64,000 bases of DNA from the NCBI RefSeq assembly GCF_035222485.1, contig NC_085920.1:8294001-8358000 (forward strand). Reading direction: 5' to 3'. Below, one piece after another: positions 21,286-31,531 of this stretch (the first letter of the stretch is position 1; each line of letters starts with the position of its first letter). The notes under the pieces are model-generated. The model did no database searches and had not been told where the DNA came from. It saw nothing but the letters and a program-made list of their open reading frames with translations. The translations under genes were made by a program, and so were the position numbers. This DNA is from Podospora pseudoanserina. Taxonomy: Eukaryota; Ascomycota; Sordariomycetes; Sordariales; Podosporaceae.

Positions 21286-24200
21286 CTATCTGTTCTCCAT
21301 CTTTTTGATCAGGTTCCTAACCGGCGAGTTTTTCACAGCAGGCGTTCCCACCCTCCCAGCGACGGGTGGAGGCGGTGACGATACGGGCGTCTGGGGTGGC
21401 CCTGGCGAAAAGGGAATTGCCCCGGTGCTACTAAAGACGGGCAAATCTCCTCTCTTCATCGGGGCCATGGTCGACACGGGAGTGGCCACGTTGGGAGGCA
21501 GCCACTGCAGTGGTTGCTGTTGCTGTTGAACATTCGACTCAGGGGTAGGGCCATCAGGATGATAATGGACGAACATATCCATCGGGGTTGGAGTTGAGGT
21601 AGTCCTGTGGGGCGAAACTCCACGAACGGGACTCGAGAAGGTGGGAGTGACAGAACTCATAGCGGAGTTGGAAAAGGTTTCAGAAGCCGGGTAAAGCGGA
21701 GATGCTGGCGATTCTGAAGGTTGATAATGGCCTGGTGATGATAAGGCAGGCAGAGGGTAGTTCTCTTCGGCTGACGCAAGGGGGCTCGAGACAAAGGTGG
21801 ATTCAGTGTCGGATGGGGTGGCGGGAACCGTCTGGTTTTCCGGTGGTTGAACTGAGAGGAGAGGTTTATTTTCGTTCGGCTCGGTAGGCACCGTCACAGA
21901 GATGGTATCTGTTGCGGCAAGTTTGGCTTGCGCATTTCGTTCCCGTTCCCGAGCGTCACGCACCGCCTTGGACACAACAGTGATCTTAATCTTCTTCATG
22001 TCTTTCGCCAGCTTATCGACTTCGTCACCACCCTCGCCACCGGACTTTGGAAGTTCGGGTGCTGCCACAGCGGGGGCACCAACATGTTTCTTGGAAACTC
22101 TTGGGGCTTTGGGAACAGGCTCCTTCTTGGCTGGGGCCCGAGTTTTTCTCACATTGATTCCGGAAGCATTGGTCCGAACACTTGCGACAGAATCAGATCT
22201 GACATGCTCCAACCTCGAGCCGGCACGTATCGGTGCTGTAGGAAGTGGCGGTGCCGAGTCCACAGTCTCCGACACCGCTGTCGACACCGTTGTCGACGCA
22301 GTACTAAGTCGCCGACTGGGGGGTGGTCTTTTCTTCTCGGTAGCAAGCACTGCTGGTCCGGCGACTGTTTTTCGTCGTGATTTGCGATCATCGTCCTCGT
22401 CTTCCAAGTACGTCGGCCTAGTTTTACGCTCTCTTAACGACATTCTGGTGGGTGCTCGTTCTACAATCACCGGAGGAGGAACGTCAACCGGCATAGTCTG
22501 TGGATCTGCATCTTCTGCACCTTGAGCCAAGGCAAACTGACGTTCGCGCCGGGCTCGAGTTGCCTCTGCGCCAAGCTCCTCATGAGTGCAGCTGTCCGTC
22601 TGTCGTCCTGATGGGATCAGCAATCTGCTTAGTTCGAGAGCTGCTGTGGTCCACGCAACGTCAGGTGGAGGAGGTGTAGGCGCCCTGTAACTATGGCTGT
22701 GGCTGTTTGGTACGCCGAAACCTGACACACTGCGGCGAGTATTCTTTGGAGGCACAGCTGCTCTAGCTGCTGATGCTTGTGTTGGCGAAGAGTAGGTGGG
22801 CGGAATGACATTTCGAGGCTTCCGGATCTCAACCGAGGGGGCACTGATGGCGGCTTCGAGTGCTTCAAGCTCTGGAACAGACCACCACGATGGGTCGTAC
22901 TGACGGGCTCGGTCCTCTTTTGGTGGGTTTCCTTTCACAGCCTCTACTGTGCCCAGCTTCTGGCCCATCTCGTAACCAAGTCCAGAGGGAGCTACCTCCT
23001 GCTTGGCGCGGGGACCATCGCCAGCGAGACCACATATGTGGCTCAGTACCCCCGAGCACAAAGCCCGATCGCTGTAACCGCCTTCCAGAACGCTGATAAC
23101 CCGCCCCTCCACACTTGTGCCCTCTTCGGCAGCAATCTTGACGACGTCTCTGGTTAGTCGGGCATAGAATTCAGTCGGGACATTGACGTTGTGCCGTTGC
23201 ATGCCGGGGCTTTCCCACTCGCTGGCGTCAAAACCGGCAGACAAAAAGATGGCGGCTCTTGAATTCACCCCCTGAGCACGTAGTTTCTCGGTCTGGACCC
23301 TCAAGTACTCCCGAGTCTTGTCTAGCAAAATCGAGTATTTGGACTCGTACAATGCCCAAAAGTCGGCCTCCGTCTTCCATGGCTGCAGATGAACATTCCA
23401 GATACTCTGGCCGTGCGCGTTGTCGATGCATATGCTGGCGTTCCTAACCTTGTCTTCATCGCCCATCTCGCACGGGTAAGAGTTGATGTCGTGCAAACTA
23501 AAGTACCCAATCGATGTTTTCTTCCACCAGGCTGCATTCTTACCCAGCCCAGCGGACCTCGCATTATGTAGCCAGGCAATGGACTGGGAGCCATCGCCGT
23601 GATGAAGGTCGAAATCGATGATCGCCGCGTGGGTCAGACCGTGGCTGAGGATGGCGTGCATGATACCGACATGAACATTGTTTATCCAGCAGAACCCTGA
23701 CGGATAGGAGCCAGAGCAATGGTGACCAGGCGGTCGGATGGCAACAAAGGCCCGCTGTGGCCCCTGGGGACGAAACACGGCATCGACCGCATCACATACA
23801 CCCCCCAATGCTCCCTCGAGAGCCTCCAAGGTTTCTGCGCAGAGATATAGATCCCCCTCATGAAGCTTTTGAGGAGCGCCCGTGTTGGCCCCACGGTCGA
23901 TATCTGGTCGCTGGAGCTCTTTTCCGTTGACGGCCAGCTTCGATTCGGCCGTCTCACACATGATCTTGAGCTCTTCCATCCATTTCGTACCGTGGACATT
24001 GGTCACCGTCTGGGAGGTTAGCGGAAGTCGCCTGTCGCTTTTTTGTATTCGAAAAGGTATTGTGGGCAGCTGCGCCGGGTTGGCCTCTGGGGCAATTGGA
24101 AAGTCCCCATCCTGATGTCGTTCGCCCAGCCGGACATATGCGGCCGATACACCCAGGACACAGGCCTTAACCCTTTCTGGTCGTTCGACAATGGTGCTGA

Positions 24201-24846
24201 GCTGCGCTTTCGAGGTTTTTGGTCGCGAGAATCTGTGACCGTAGCAGGCATCCTGAAGAATGACAACCGTCTCGGCCGGGCGGTTCCAGTCCGGCCCATG
24301 GAGAGCCTCTAGCTCGGCTTTGAAGTGGGCATTCGCGACGGCTTGCGGAGTCAGGATGAGCTTCTCTGGAAATTCGGGCGACATGCTTCTCAGTGGTGAT
24401 CTGGCGGACCTCGATGGGGTTGGAGAGAGGATGCTGGCGGAGCTTGCTCGACGGAGTGGCGTTACACCGTTGACCGAGCGGAGCGAGTTCGTCGAGGCTT
24501 TTCTTAGTAGGGCGGGAGTGCCAGCCCTGGATGGTGATCTGACGGAGGAAGAGTTGGACAGCGGACTGCGCATGGCACTGCTTGGTCGACGCGGGGAGCT
24601 CTCAGAAGGATAATCATACGAGGAGGTGGGCTTGAGGGGGCTAGGCCGAGGGGCGCGGGGCTGCCTTGCCGGCGATGAGGTGGTTGATATGGTCAGGTGT
24701 TGGAGCGACTGGGTCAAGTCGCCCTCTCTGGGACTCTTTGAGCCATCTTTGTTGCTTGCGGGCCTGTCTTGCTGGAGGTCAACTTGAGGTTGGGAGGTCC
24801 TCTTTGGACGAGAGGATAACTCAGACAACGACGCCGGCGACGCCAT
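21286..24846 (-). CDS. hos3: Hos3-type histone deacetylase (class II-like)
   Basis: A single 1186-residue frame. The N-terminal ~190 residues are S/P/R-rich and disordered. The deacetylase domain, about 195-640, has CYGHRFSRPKTSKAQLSTIV and ERPERVKACVLG, which mark the Hos3 group (Neurospora hda-4), the catalytic RPPGHH at 371-376 and the zinc-binding DFDLHHGDGSQ at 411-421. FLSAGFDASEWESPGMQRH follows. The long C-terminal half is disordered, P/S/T-rich and ends in a basic patch (KNSPVRNLIKKMENR). It should remove acetyl groups from histone lysines. The start at 24846 is the first true ATG, with A at -3; upstream codons in frame are open but lack ATG. Domain residues look intact. Confidence 0.9.
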   Translation of the reverse strand: MASPASLSELSSRPKRTSQPQVDLQQDRPASNKDGSKSPREGDLTQSLQHLTISTTSSPARQPRAPRPSPLKPTSSYDYPSESSPRRPSSAMRSPLSNSSSVRSPSRAGTPALLRKASTNSLRSVNGVTPLRRASSASILSPTPSRSARSPLRSMSPEFPEKLILTPQAVANAHFKAELEALHGPDWNRPAETVVILQDACYGHRFSRPKTSKAQLSTIVERPERVKACVLGVSAAYVRLGERHQDGDFPIAPEANPAQLPTIPFRIQKSDRRLPLTSQTVTNVHGTKWMEELKIMCETAESKLAVNGKELQRPDIDRGANTGAPQKLHEGDLYLCAETLEALEGALGGVCDAVDAVFRPQGPQRAFVAIRPPGHHCSGSYPSGFCWINNVHVGIMHAILSHGLTHAAIIDFDLHHGDGSQSIAWLHNARSAGLGKNAAWWKKTSIGYFSLHDINSYPCEMGDEDKVRNASICIDNAHGQSIWNVHLQPWKTEADFWALYESKYSILLDKTREYLRVQTEKLRAQGVNSRAAIFLSAGFDASEWESPGMQRHNVNVPTEFYARLTRDVVKIAAEEGTSVEGRVISVLEGGYSDRALCSGVLSHICGLAGDGPRAKQEVAPSGLGYEMGQKLGTVEAVKGNPPKEDRARQYDPSWWSVPELEALEAAISAPSVEIRKPRNVIPPTYSSPTQASAARAAVPPKNTRRSVSGFGVPNSHSHSYRAPTPPPPDVAWTTAALELSRLLIPSGRQTDSCTHEELGAEATRARRERQFALAQGAEDADPQTMPVDVPPPVIVERAPTRMSLRERKTRPTYLEDEDDDRKSRRKTVAGPAVLATEKKRPPPSRRLSTASTTVSTAVSETVDSAPPLPTAPIRAGSRLEHVRSDSVASVRTNASGINVRKTRAPAKKEPVPKAPRVSKKHVGAPAVAAPELPKSGGEGGDEVDKLAKDMKKIKITVVSKAVRDARERERNAQAKLAATDTISVTVPTEPNENKPLLSVQPPENQTVPATPSDTESTFVSSPLASAEENYPLPALSSPGHYQPSESPASPLYPASETFSNSAMSSVTPTFSSPVRGVSPHRTTSTPTPMDMFVHYHPDGPTPESNVQQQQQPLQWLPPNVATPVSTMAPMKRGDLPVFSSTGAIPFSPGPPQTPVSSPPPPVAGRVGTPAVKNSPVRNLIKKMENR

Positions 24847-25959
24847 TATGAATGAGGTCGGTGTTGATGCAGCTGCTGCATGGGGCACAAAGCCGTCTTT
24901 CTCGTTTTGAAGGCCAGGAAAAAGCCAAAAAGTGATTTATTCTGTCTGATGTCTCGAACAGCAGCCGGCATGAAGTCATTGGTCTATGCTTGTGGTGGAC
25001 AGCTGTAAATTGGCTCCAATTTGGCCTCCCTGTGCCCCCCACAAGCTCCTGGACTTGGCGCAACAATCCAGACCGCGTCACGCGTCAGGACGTCATAGCA
25101 ATGCCCGTTCACGTGACAGGGAGCTTTAGGCATTCTTGGTAGTGTGAATTGCATCTCCTGTAACCTCCAGAGTCCTTCGGTGGAGGTTTTCAGAAAGTTA
25201 TCTGACACCGCCTCGAATCTGTTGTCTCCTGTCGATATCTCTCCATCCATATTCACATCTGTGGACAAGGGCTCCCTGCCGATGGAGCACCCGGCCTTTT
25301 GGATCACTAGGTCATCGCTGCTTTGACCAAGCTTCTGGAAGCATGCATGAGCAAGTGCCGGCATCAACAGGTGGGTACTGAAGCACTGTTAGCAAGAACA
25401 GCGCATCACTGGCACAGATTGGCAAGGGGCACAAGTACTTTGAGCATGAGTATTTCTCTCATTCGAGGTGGTCAGTTGAAGGATCTCCATAAGGCTATAT
25501 TTCTGTCCGCATTTCCCTGCACGTTCTACAAGCAAGCACTAAGGAGTATTGACTGATGAGATGCCAAGAATATTGAATGCAGACGCGGGGTAGCTACACT
25601 TCATTGCCGTCACCCCCTTCCCGTCACCCCCAATCATATGCTTCCACAGCCTTCAGGCCAGGCGTTTTTGTCGCCAGGAGCATGCGGTGGCCTTCCAATG
25701 CATTTCAGCCGCACCCTAACAGAACAAAGAGTCGGTCATGGAAACCCTACCGAGCCCAAACAAAACAGAGGCGCCATGTGGCAGAGGATGAAGAGCTCGG
25801 GACTTGCTCGACGATATTTATTTCAGCTGGGCCACAATATGCGAGACCCCAGCCTCGCCCTTGAGATTTCCATAGCTACTTAACTGAAGCTATGTCCTTC
25901 TCTCCATTGTGCCTGTGATCGTTCTTGGGCACTTCTCGCTGGTTTACCAAGACAACGGA
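24847..25959. other. Divergent intergenic region between hos3 and the cysteine-rich gene
   Basis: No supported gene. It is the promoter side of both flanking genes. A GACGTCAT (CRE-like) site at 25089-25096 and a TCACGTGA E-box at 25109-25116 lie about 245-270 bp upstream of the Hos3-type start. Confidence 0.5.
25089..25116. promoter_or_regulatory. CRE-like site plus E-box upstream of hos3
   Basis: GACGTCAT at 25089-25096 is followed 12 bp later by the palindrome TCACGTGA at 25109-25116. They resemble bZIP and bHLH sites. The position, about 250 bp from the Hos3-type ATG, fits a promoter, but function is inferred. Confidence 0.35.
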
Positions 25960-27100
25960 ATGATGGTTCGGAAATATCTCCCAGTCATTGCCCTGGTGCA
26001 GCCAGGTGTCGTCACTGCGATACTTGAGCAATATGTCGAGGTAGTCCACACCATCGATGTCCAGGCCATACATGTCAACAATTTTCCACCACCAAATATG
26101 ACTGTCCAAGCAATGGCACTACAGGCAGGCGTCACGGCTTGCTCTGTTGCCAATCTTGTGGTCACATCATGTGCCAGCGCTGGTGCTCTCGCTACAACAG
26201 CTCCACTCGGGGAGATGTTTGACTGCTTATGCTGCTTCTCAGGCACGGCTCTCTACCCAGCATACTCGTCATGTGCATCATACATCTACAACTCAGTGGA
26301 GGGGGCCACTTCGGCCTTTTCAGGTATGTTGGCTGAGGCTTGCTGATATGTCACTGGAGGGCCACGCCACTAATTGCCCCAATCACCAGCAATGTCGGTC
26401 ATCTGGGATGGTTGCCTTTCTGTTAGTCCCATCTGTTCCAACCGTCCAACGACCCCAAGGACGACCACAGTCGATGCCAGCACCACCCGAGACGTAGTGA
26501 CTGCTGGACCTTCATCCACCCCCAGAGCCTGCGCCTCCTTCGCCAATATTGTACGATCCTGCTCAAGCAAGATCCCTAACTTCACCGCTATCTCGGACAG
26601 AGAGCTGGCAGAGTGCATGTGCTACGACCCTTTCGGCTCATATACGACCGTCGCGGAGGACTATGCGAGCACCTGTGCTGCCTGGGCGACAACAGGCAGG
26701 TCGACTGATTACAGCAGTAAGCAGAAGCAACCAGTCGTGATATAGTTTTATGAGGTTGAGTCTAACGTCAAAAACAGTCTTTGCAGCGTTCACTACATTC
26801 TGTGATGACTACCCACCTGGTGGAGCGACCATCAGGGGAAGCGGCGGCGGCGGCAATGATAATGGCGACATCATCCTCACCTCTGCCGGAAGCCGAAGCC
26901 TGGGGGGCAATGGCAATATTGTTGATCTCATCCCGACTGCCTCACCGACTGAACCTCCACCCAATGACGAAGAATCCAACACAACCCCAACGCCTCCACC
27001 TTCGCCCTCTGGACCTTCCGGCGCCATGTCCTTGCGAGATGCAAGATATGGCCTGCTGAGCTGGATCATGCTGGCTTTGTCGGCATATATGCTCTGTTGA
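25960..27100 (+). CDS. Cysteine-rich protein with two duplicated C6 modules, probably GPI-anchored
   Basis: Three exons (25960..26323, 26390..26716, 26778..27100) give 337 residues. Module 1 cysteines are at 61, 71, 89, 91, 105 and 130, with an extra Cys at 92; module 2 has 169, 179, 197, 199, 217 and 239. The first three intervals, 10, 18 and 2, are identical, and both modules share a C-x9-C, x17, C-x-C layout. Both introns are phase 1 and follow a serine just before the last cysteine of each module. A G/S/P/T-rich linker and a hydrophobic C-terminus (YGLLSWIMLALSAYMLC) follow, as in GPI-anchored wall proteins. The N-terminus (YLPVIALVQPGVVTA) is a weak signal-peptide candidate. The frame also opens at 25909, so the start is uncertain. 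Not a clear CFEM domain; family unknown to me. Confidence 0.68.
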
Positions 27101-27413
27101 GAGCATGCTGAACACATGACACCGAAGAGCAGATCAACCTCATATGAGAACCGAGTGGACATGGCGAGGTATTTTAGAAGGGTTTTCATAACATCCAATA
27201 ATCCGTACCCCTATTATGTACACATGACCCAGTATTTACAACACTAAATACAATATTTGTCCCTGTCTATCCTCCTTATCCCCCTCCCCGAATAACCTTC
27301 TAAACCAGCGCTGTTATATGCCGAAAAAACCGAGGAAAAAAAAACCAGAAGCCAAACAAATGCCAGAACTTGAAGCAACCAAAAAAAAAAAAAATGCAAA
27401 AGAAGGAAAAGTA
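27101..27413. other. Convergent intergenic region
   Basis: It holds the 3' flanks of the cysteine-rich gene (plus) and the 2EXR gene (minus), with an A13 run near 27380-27393. No gene is seen. Confidence 0.45.
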
Positions 27414-28157
27414 TCACCCGCAAACCCCAACCACACCTCCAGCACAACCCCCCCAAACCATCGCCTTCGGCACAAGCTCCAGCCCATTATACTCAATCCT
27501 CCCATCGACCCACTTCTCCTTTTCTTCTTCCTCTGCCTCCTCCCGTTCAACCTTTTCCCCTTCACCATCCTCCTCAACCGGCGAAGGAGCAGGCAGCTCA
27601 TAACAAAAACTCTCCCTCACCCTCTCCATAATCCCCATAATCTCCTCCTTATCCCCCCTCGGATCAATCAGCTCAATTGCCCTATTCCCCCTATCACCAT
27701 TACCGCTGCTGCTGCTGCTGCTGCTCTCTTGCGCATTAATCACAAGATACCCCTCCTCCAAATTGGGGAACGACTTTAAGAAGGAATATTTGTTGTACAC
27801 CTCCCACTCTCTCCTGATTTCTGAGCTGACATAGTCGACAGCGACTTTGGTAATGAGCTCCAGACAGATGTCGGCTGGCGGGGAGGGGGTGGAGTAGCCT
27901 AGCGGAGAGACAGGACGGGGGTAGTACAGGATGTCGGTGCCGGGGTGGAAGTAGGTGTTTATCAGGGGGAGGAGGACCAAGGAGCGGAGGGATTCCTGGC
28001 GGGATTCGTGGCAGACGGAGAGAAGGGTGGGTGGGGGAGTTGGAGAGGTGAAGGACTGGGTGAGGACGACGACGCGAGGGGAAAGGGCGAGGCGCCAGAT
28101 TTGGAGGCGGAGTTCGGCTGGGAGGAAGGGGAAGAGGTGAAATTCATCGGGGGCCAT
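27414..28157 (-). CDS. 2EXR-domain protein (fungal F-box-like family)
   Basis: A single 247-residue frame. The N-terminus FHLFPFLPAELRLQIWRLAL followed by PTLLSVCHESRQESL is the hallmark of the fungal 2EXR family, which is expanded in filamentous ascomycetes and has no firmly known function. There is a serine run (SSSSSSS) from a CTG repeat at 27705-27725 and an acidic EEEKE stretch near residues 200-220. The ATG at 28157 directly precedes the conserved region. No signal or membrane segment is seen. Confidence 0.85.
   Translation of the reverse strand: MAPDEFHLFPFLPAELRLQIWRLALSPRVVVLTQSFTSPTPPPTLLSVCHESRQESLRSLVLLPLINTYFHPGTDILYYPRPVSPLGYSTPSPPADICLELITKVAVDYVSSEIRREWEVYNKYSFLKSFPNLEEGYLVINAQESSSSSSSGNGDRGNRAIELIDPRGDKEEIMGIMERVRESFCYELPAPSPVEEDGEGEKVEREEAEEEEKEKWVDGRIEYNGLELVPKAMVWGGCAGGVVGVCG
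27705..27725. repeat. CTG trinucleotide repeat in the 2EXR gene
   Basis: Seven tandem GCT/CTG units on the plus strand encode a serine run on the minus strand. Confidence 0.85.
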
Positions 28158-29878
28158 CCTTGATGCTGTGGTTCAGTAGATGGTGGTGTATAGTATCAGC
28201 ACAGGATATGGCGCAGGTGTGTGAAGATTCCAGGTTGGGTTCGAAAACAGGCGTGTATGAATCAATCCAAAGCGGCCGGAGGGATGGCAACCTGGCTTGA
28301 GAAAAAGAACCGATTAAATAGTACACAATTGGACTTGTCGAGATGTCGTGAAGGTATCTCAAAAAAACATGAGAGCGTCGCGAATGAGAGAAATCGTGTC
28401 GGGGTATCCGCTTATTAGAACCTCAAATAGAAACGAACCACGAAACAAAAAATTGACGAGGCCAAGACACAGCTAAGCAATGACCAAATAGATGAACGGC
28501 TCTTTTGTGCCCGTGTTGTATTGTGTTGTCAGGTCAGAGCCGGTCAGGCTGGTCCCGAGGTCAAAACTGTGCTTCCAGTGGAGTATCCTTTTTCGTTGTC
28601 TAAAGTCCGTGGTCATTTGACAGCACTTTTTGACACTTGGATGAAGTCTGAGCACACACACACGACGCAAGCGCAAGGAATAGCCTAGAGTTTTATAGTT
28701 CTGATCACAATGCAAACAAGGGAAAGAGTTGGCCAGGTCGGACAACCTGAGAAACAACCATTCCCAAGCTTTCCAGCTCCGATTTGATGTCATTATGCGC
28801 CGAGGCTGGCGCAGCAGAGTCGGTATCTCTGGGCAGCGCGGCTCGGATTTTGCTAGTGGTGAAGAACAGGGAAGGGCCAAGGGGTCATGGGTGCGGGAGC
28901 GCTTGTTCGACGATCTCCCTGAGTTGAACCGAATTTTTTTCTACATGGCGAAGGAAAAAATGGACTGGGGATGCAACATTATAGCCGAAGTAGGAGGGAG
29001 TACAACAAAGAGGAATAGCCAGATATTGTTGGTGCCCGTCGCCGGCAATGCGTCCCGGCAGGAGAGAGAAATCGCCTGATTTTGGGCCAGAAGGATCTTT
29101 GACGTTGGTCATTTGGGACTTGGGCTCGGGTTGGGGTTAGCTGGGCAGAAGTGGGGCATCAATGGAGAAACCTGAGGGATCCAAACAATCTCCTGTAGTT
29201 CCAGGAAAGTTGCCATATCTTCAACTTGGCCAGAGTTAAACATCCAGTTCAAGCTTCGGGCGTGGTAGGTCATGTTATCTTCGGGTACTGCTAGGTTGCG
29301 TCCGTGGTGTTCATTTGACATTTGTGCCTGTTGCCATAGCGGACCGCCCTCCAGAGAAGGAGACAAGGTGGTGAACAGACGATGAATGATAGTTGTGGCA
29401 TATTGCTCAATCATGCCATAAGGCTCCAAATTGAGTACCGATATGAGAAAACAAAAGCCACTGTTCCCTGGTTGCGAAATAGGAGGGATTTATGCCGGTC
29501 TTGTGGGTTGCGGAAAGGTGCTGGTATCTTTTCTTGGACGTGGCCGTACTGATGGCTCTTGAATTCAAGACAGGAGATGCATCCATATGGGCCAAGATTA
29601 CTGATAATCTAGACATATGTACATACGGCGATACGTCACAATCACAACAGCTTGGAAGGGTCCAAGAGACAGTCATGGTGGGGCATGGGTTGGAGATCAA
29701 ATCGAGGGGTAGCCTTATGGATCCACCTTAACCGTTTGCTCCACTCGACTTTTGGAGAATTTCCAGGCTTGGCAGCGGGTTCAAAGAACGAGGGGCATTT
29801 TCACGAGCAACAGTCGACAACGGCTCACTTGGCTTTTGGTTGCGGTAACGGACAGGAATGTGGGCAACTGCAAGAAGA
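28158..29878. other. Intergenic: 2EXR promoter and TGT upstream region
   Basis: 1.7 kb with no supported gene. A minus-strand open frame of 135 codons at 28473-28880 lacks family features and was rejected. Confidence 0.5.
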
Positions 29879-31231
29879 ATGGCTTCTACGACCAGATCGG
29901 CATCCTCTGCCGCCCTCACTTTTGAGCTGGTGGGAAAGTGCTCTGTATGTGCAATCCCTCTCCTCTCCATGCTGCTGGACATGCCTGACAACTAATGCAG
30001 ATATCTAACAGACAACCCGTGCCCGCGCATCCATCTTGACGCTGCCCCACGGTCAGGTCAACCTCCCAATTTTCATGCCTGTAGCCACGCAGGCTTCACT
30101 CAAAGGACTTACCCCCGAACAACTCGAGGCAACTGGATGCCGTCTCTGCCTCAACAACACCTACCATCTCGGCCTGAAGCCTGGTCAGGAAGTCCTTGAT
30201 GCTGTAGGAGGCGCGCACAAGTTTCAGGGATGGAATCACAATCTTCTTACTGATAGTGGCGGGTACGTGGCCAACTCTAATCATGGGAAGCAAAATAGCT
30301 GAGATGTCAAAGGTTTCAGATGGTCTCGCTACTCAAGCTGGCCAACGTCACCGAGGAAGGTGTGCGCTTCCTCTCACCACACGACGGCAGCCCTATGCTC
30401 TTAACCCCCGAGCACTCGATGAGCCTCCAAAACTCGATCGGATCCGACATTATGATGCAGCTGGACGATGTCCTCGTCACTACACACCCAGACAAGGCGC
30501 GCATGAGAGAGGCGATGGAGCGCAGTGTACGTTGGCTTGACAGATGTATCGCTGCCCACAAATACCCAGAAAGGCAGAACCTGTTCTGCATCATTCAGGG
30601 TGGACTGGACCTGGAGATGCGCCGGGAATGCTGCCGCGAGATGGTCGCCCGTGACACACCTGGTATCGCCATTGGCGGACTGAGCGGAGGTGAAGCAAAG
30701 GATGACTTCTGCAAGGTGGTGGCCACTTGCACGGAGCAACTACCAGAACTCAAGCCGAGATACGTTATGGGAATTGGGTACCCAGAGGATCTTGTGGTCA
30801 GCGTGGCGCTGGGAGCAGACATGTTCGACTGCGTGTGGCCCACACGCACTGCGCGGTTTGGGAATGCCATCACCAAGCATGGTGTACTCAACATGAAAAG
30901 AGAGATGTATGCCGCTGATTTCGGGCCCATCGAGGAGGGTTGTGGGTGTCAGTGCTGCAGGCCTGTCGGCCAAGAAGGGTCGCTGGGCATTACAAGGGCA
31001 TTCATTCACCACAATGCCGCCAAAGAGACAGTTGCGGCGCACCTGCTGACACTGCACAACGTGTGGTATCAGCTGGATCTGATGAGACAGGCCAGAGAGG
31101 CCATCATTGCTGACCAATTCCCGGCCTTCGTCAAGAAGTTTTTTGTTGGACTGTACCCTGATGGACAGAGCTATCCATCGTGGGCAGTCAACGCATTGCG
31201 TGGTGTTGGCATCGAGTTGCTAGAGAGGTGA
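29879..31231 (+). CDS. QTRT1: Queuine tRNA-ribosyltransferase catalytic subunit (TGT)
   Basis: Exons 29879..29944, 30012..30262 and 30313..31231 give 411 residues, close to human QTRT1 (403). Exon 1 codes [20 protein letters not shown] plus CS; introns are 67 nt (GTATGT, TAACAG) and 50 nt (GTACGT, AAAG). Family motifs: [39 protein letters not shown] with D103, FCIIQGGLD, then [14 protein letters not shown] with the nucleophile Asp at about 278. The zinc site GCGCQCC (about 315-321) and a His near 338 are present. It exchanges guanine 34 for queuine in GUN-anticodon tRNAs, acting with QTRT2, which is not in this window. S. cerevisiae lacks this pathway, so the organism should salvage queuine. 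The conserved DSGGFQM motif spans intron 2, which fixes its acceptor. Confidence 0.93.
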
Positions 31232-31531
31232 TGTAAAGGTATAGACAAAATTGAATAGATGTACAAGATACCCAAAATATGTCTCTAAATCACTTTACAT
31301 ACTAGTAACTAGGTAATCAGGGGTAACTTTGCATAACAAAGGGTTAGGGTTGAAGAACTCGGCCTTGGCATGAACTGATGGCCAATGGGGCATCCATTCA
31401 ACTTTTGGAGCTCGGGAATTTTTGCAGCTCAACTCGGCGATTGAAGGAACGAAGCCACGATCTCTCGCGGCCCCGACCCCGACCTCGACGACAGCCAGGA
31501 GAGCTTTCGGGCCAATCCAGCCACATTGACC

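Noticed and set aside
28473-28880. Minus-strand 135-codon open frame upstream of the TGT gene
   Set aside because: No recognisable domain and no supporting splice or start signals.
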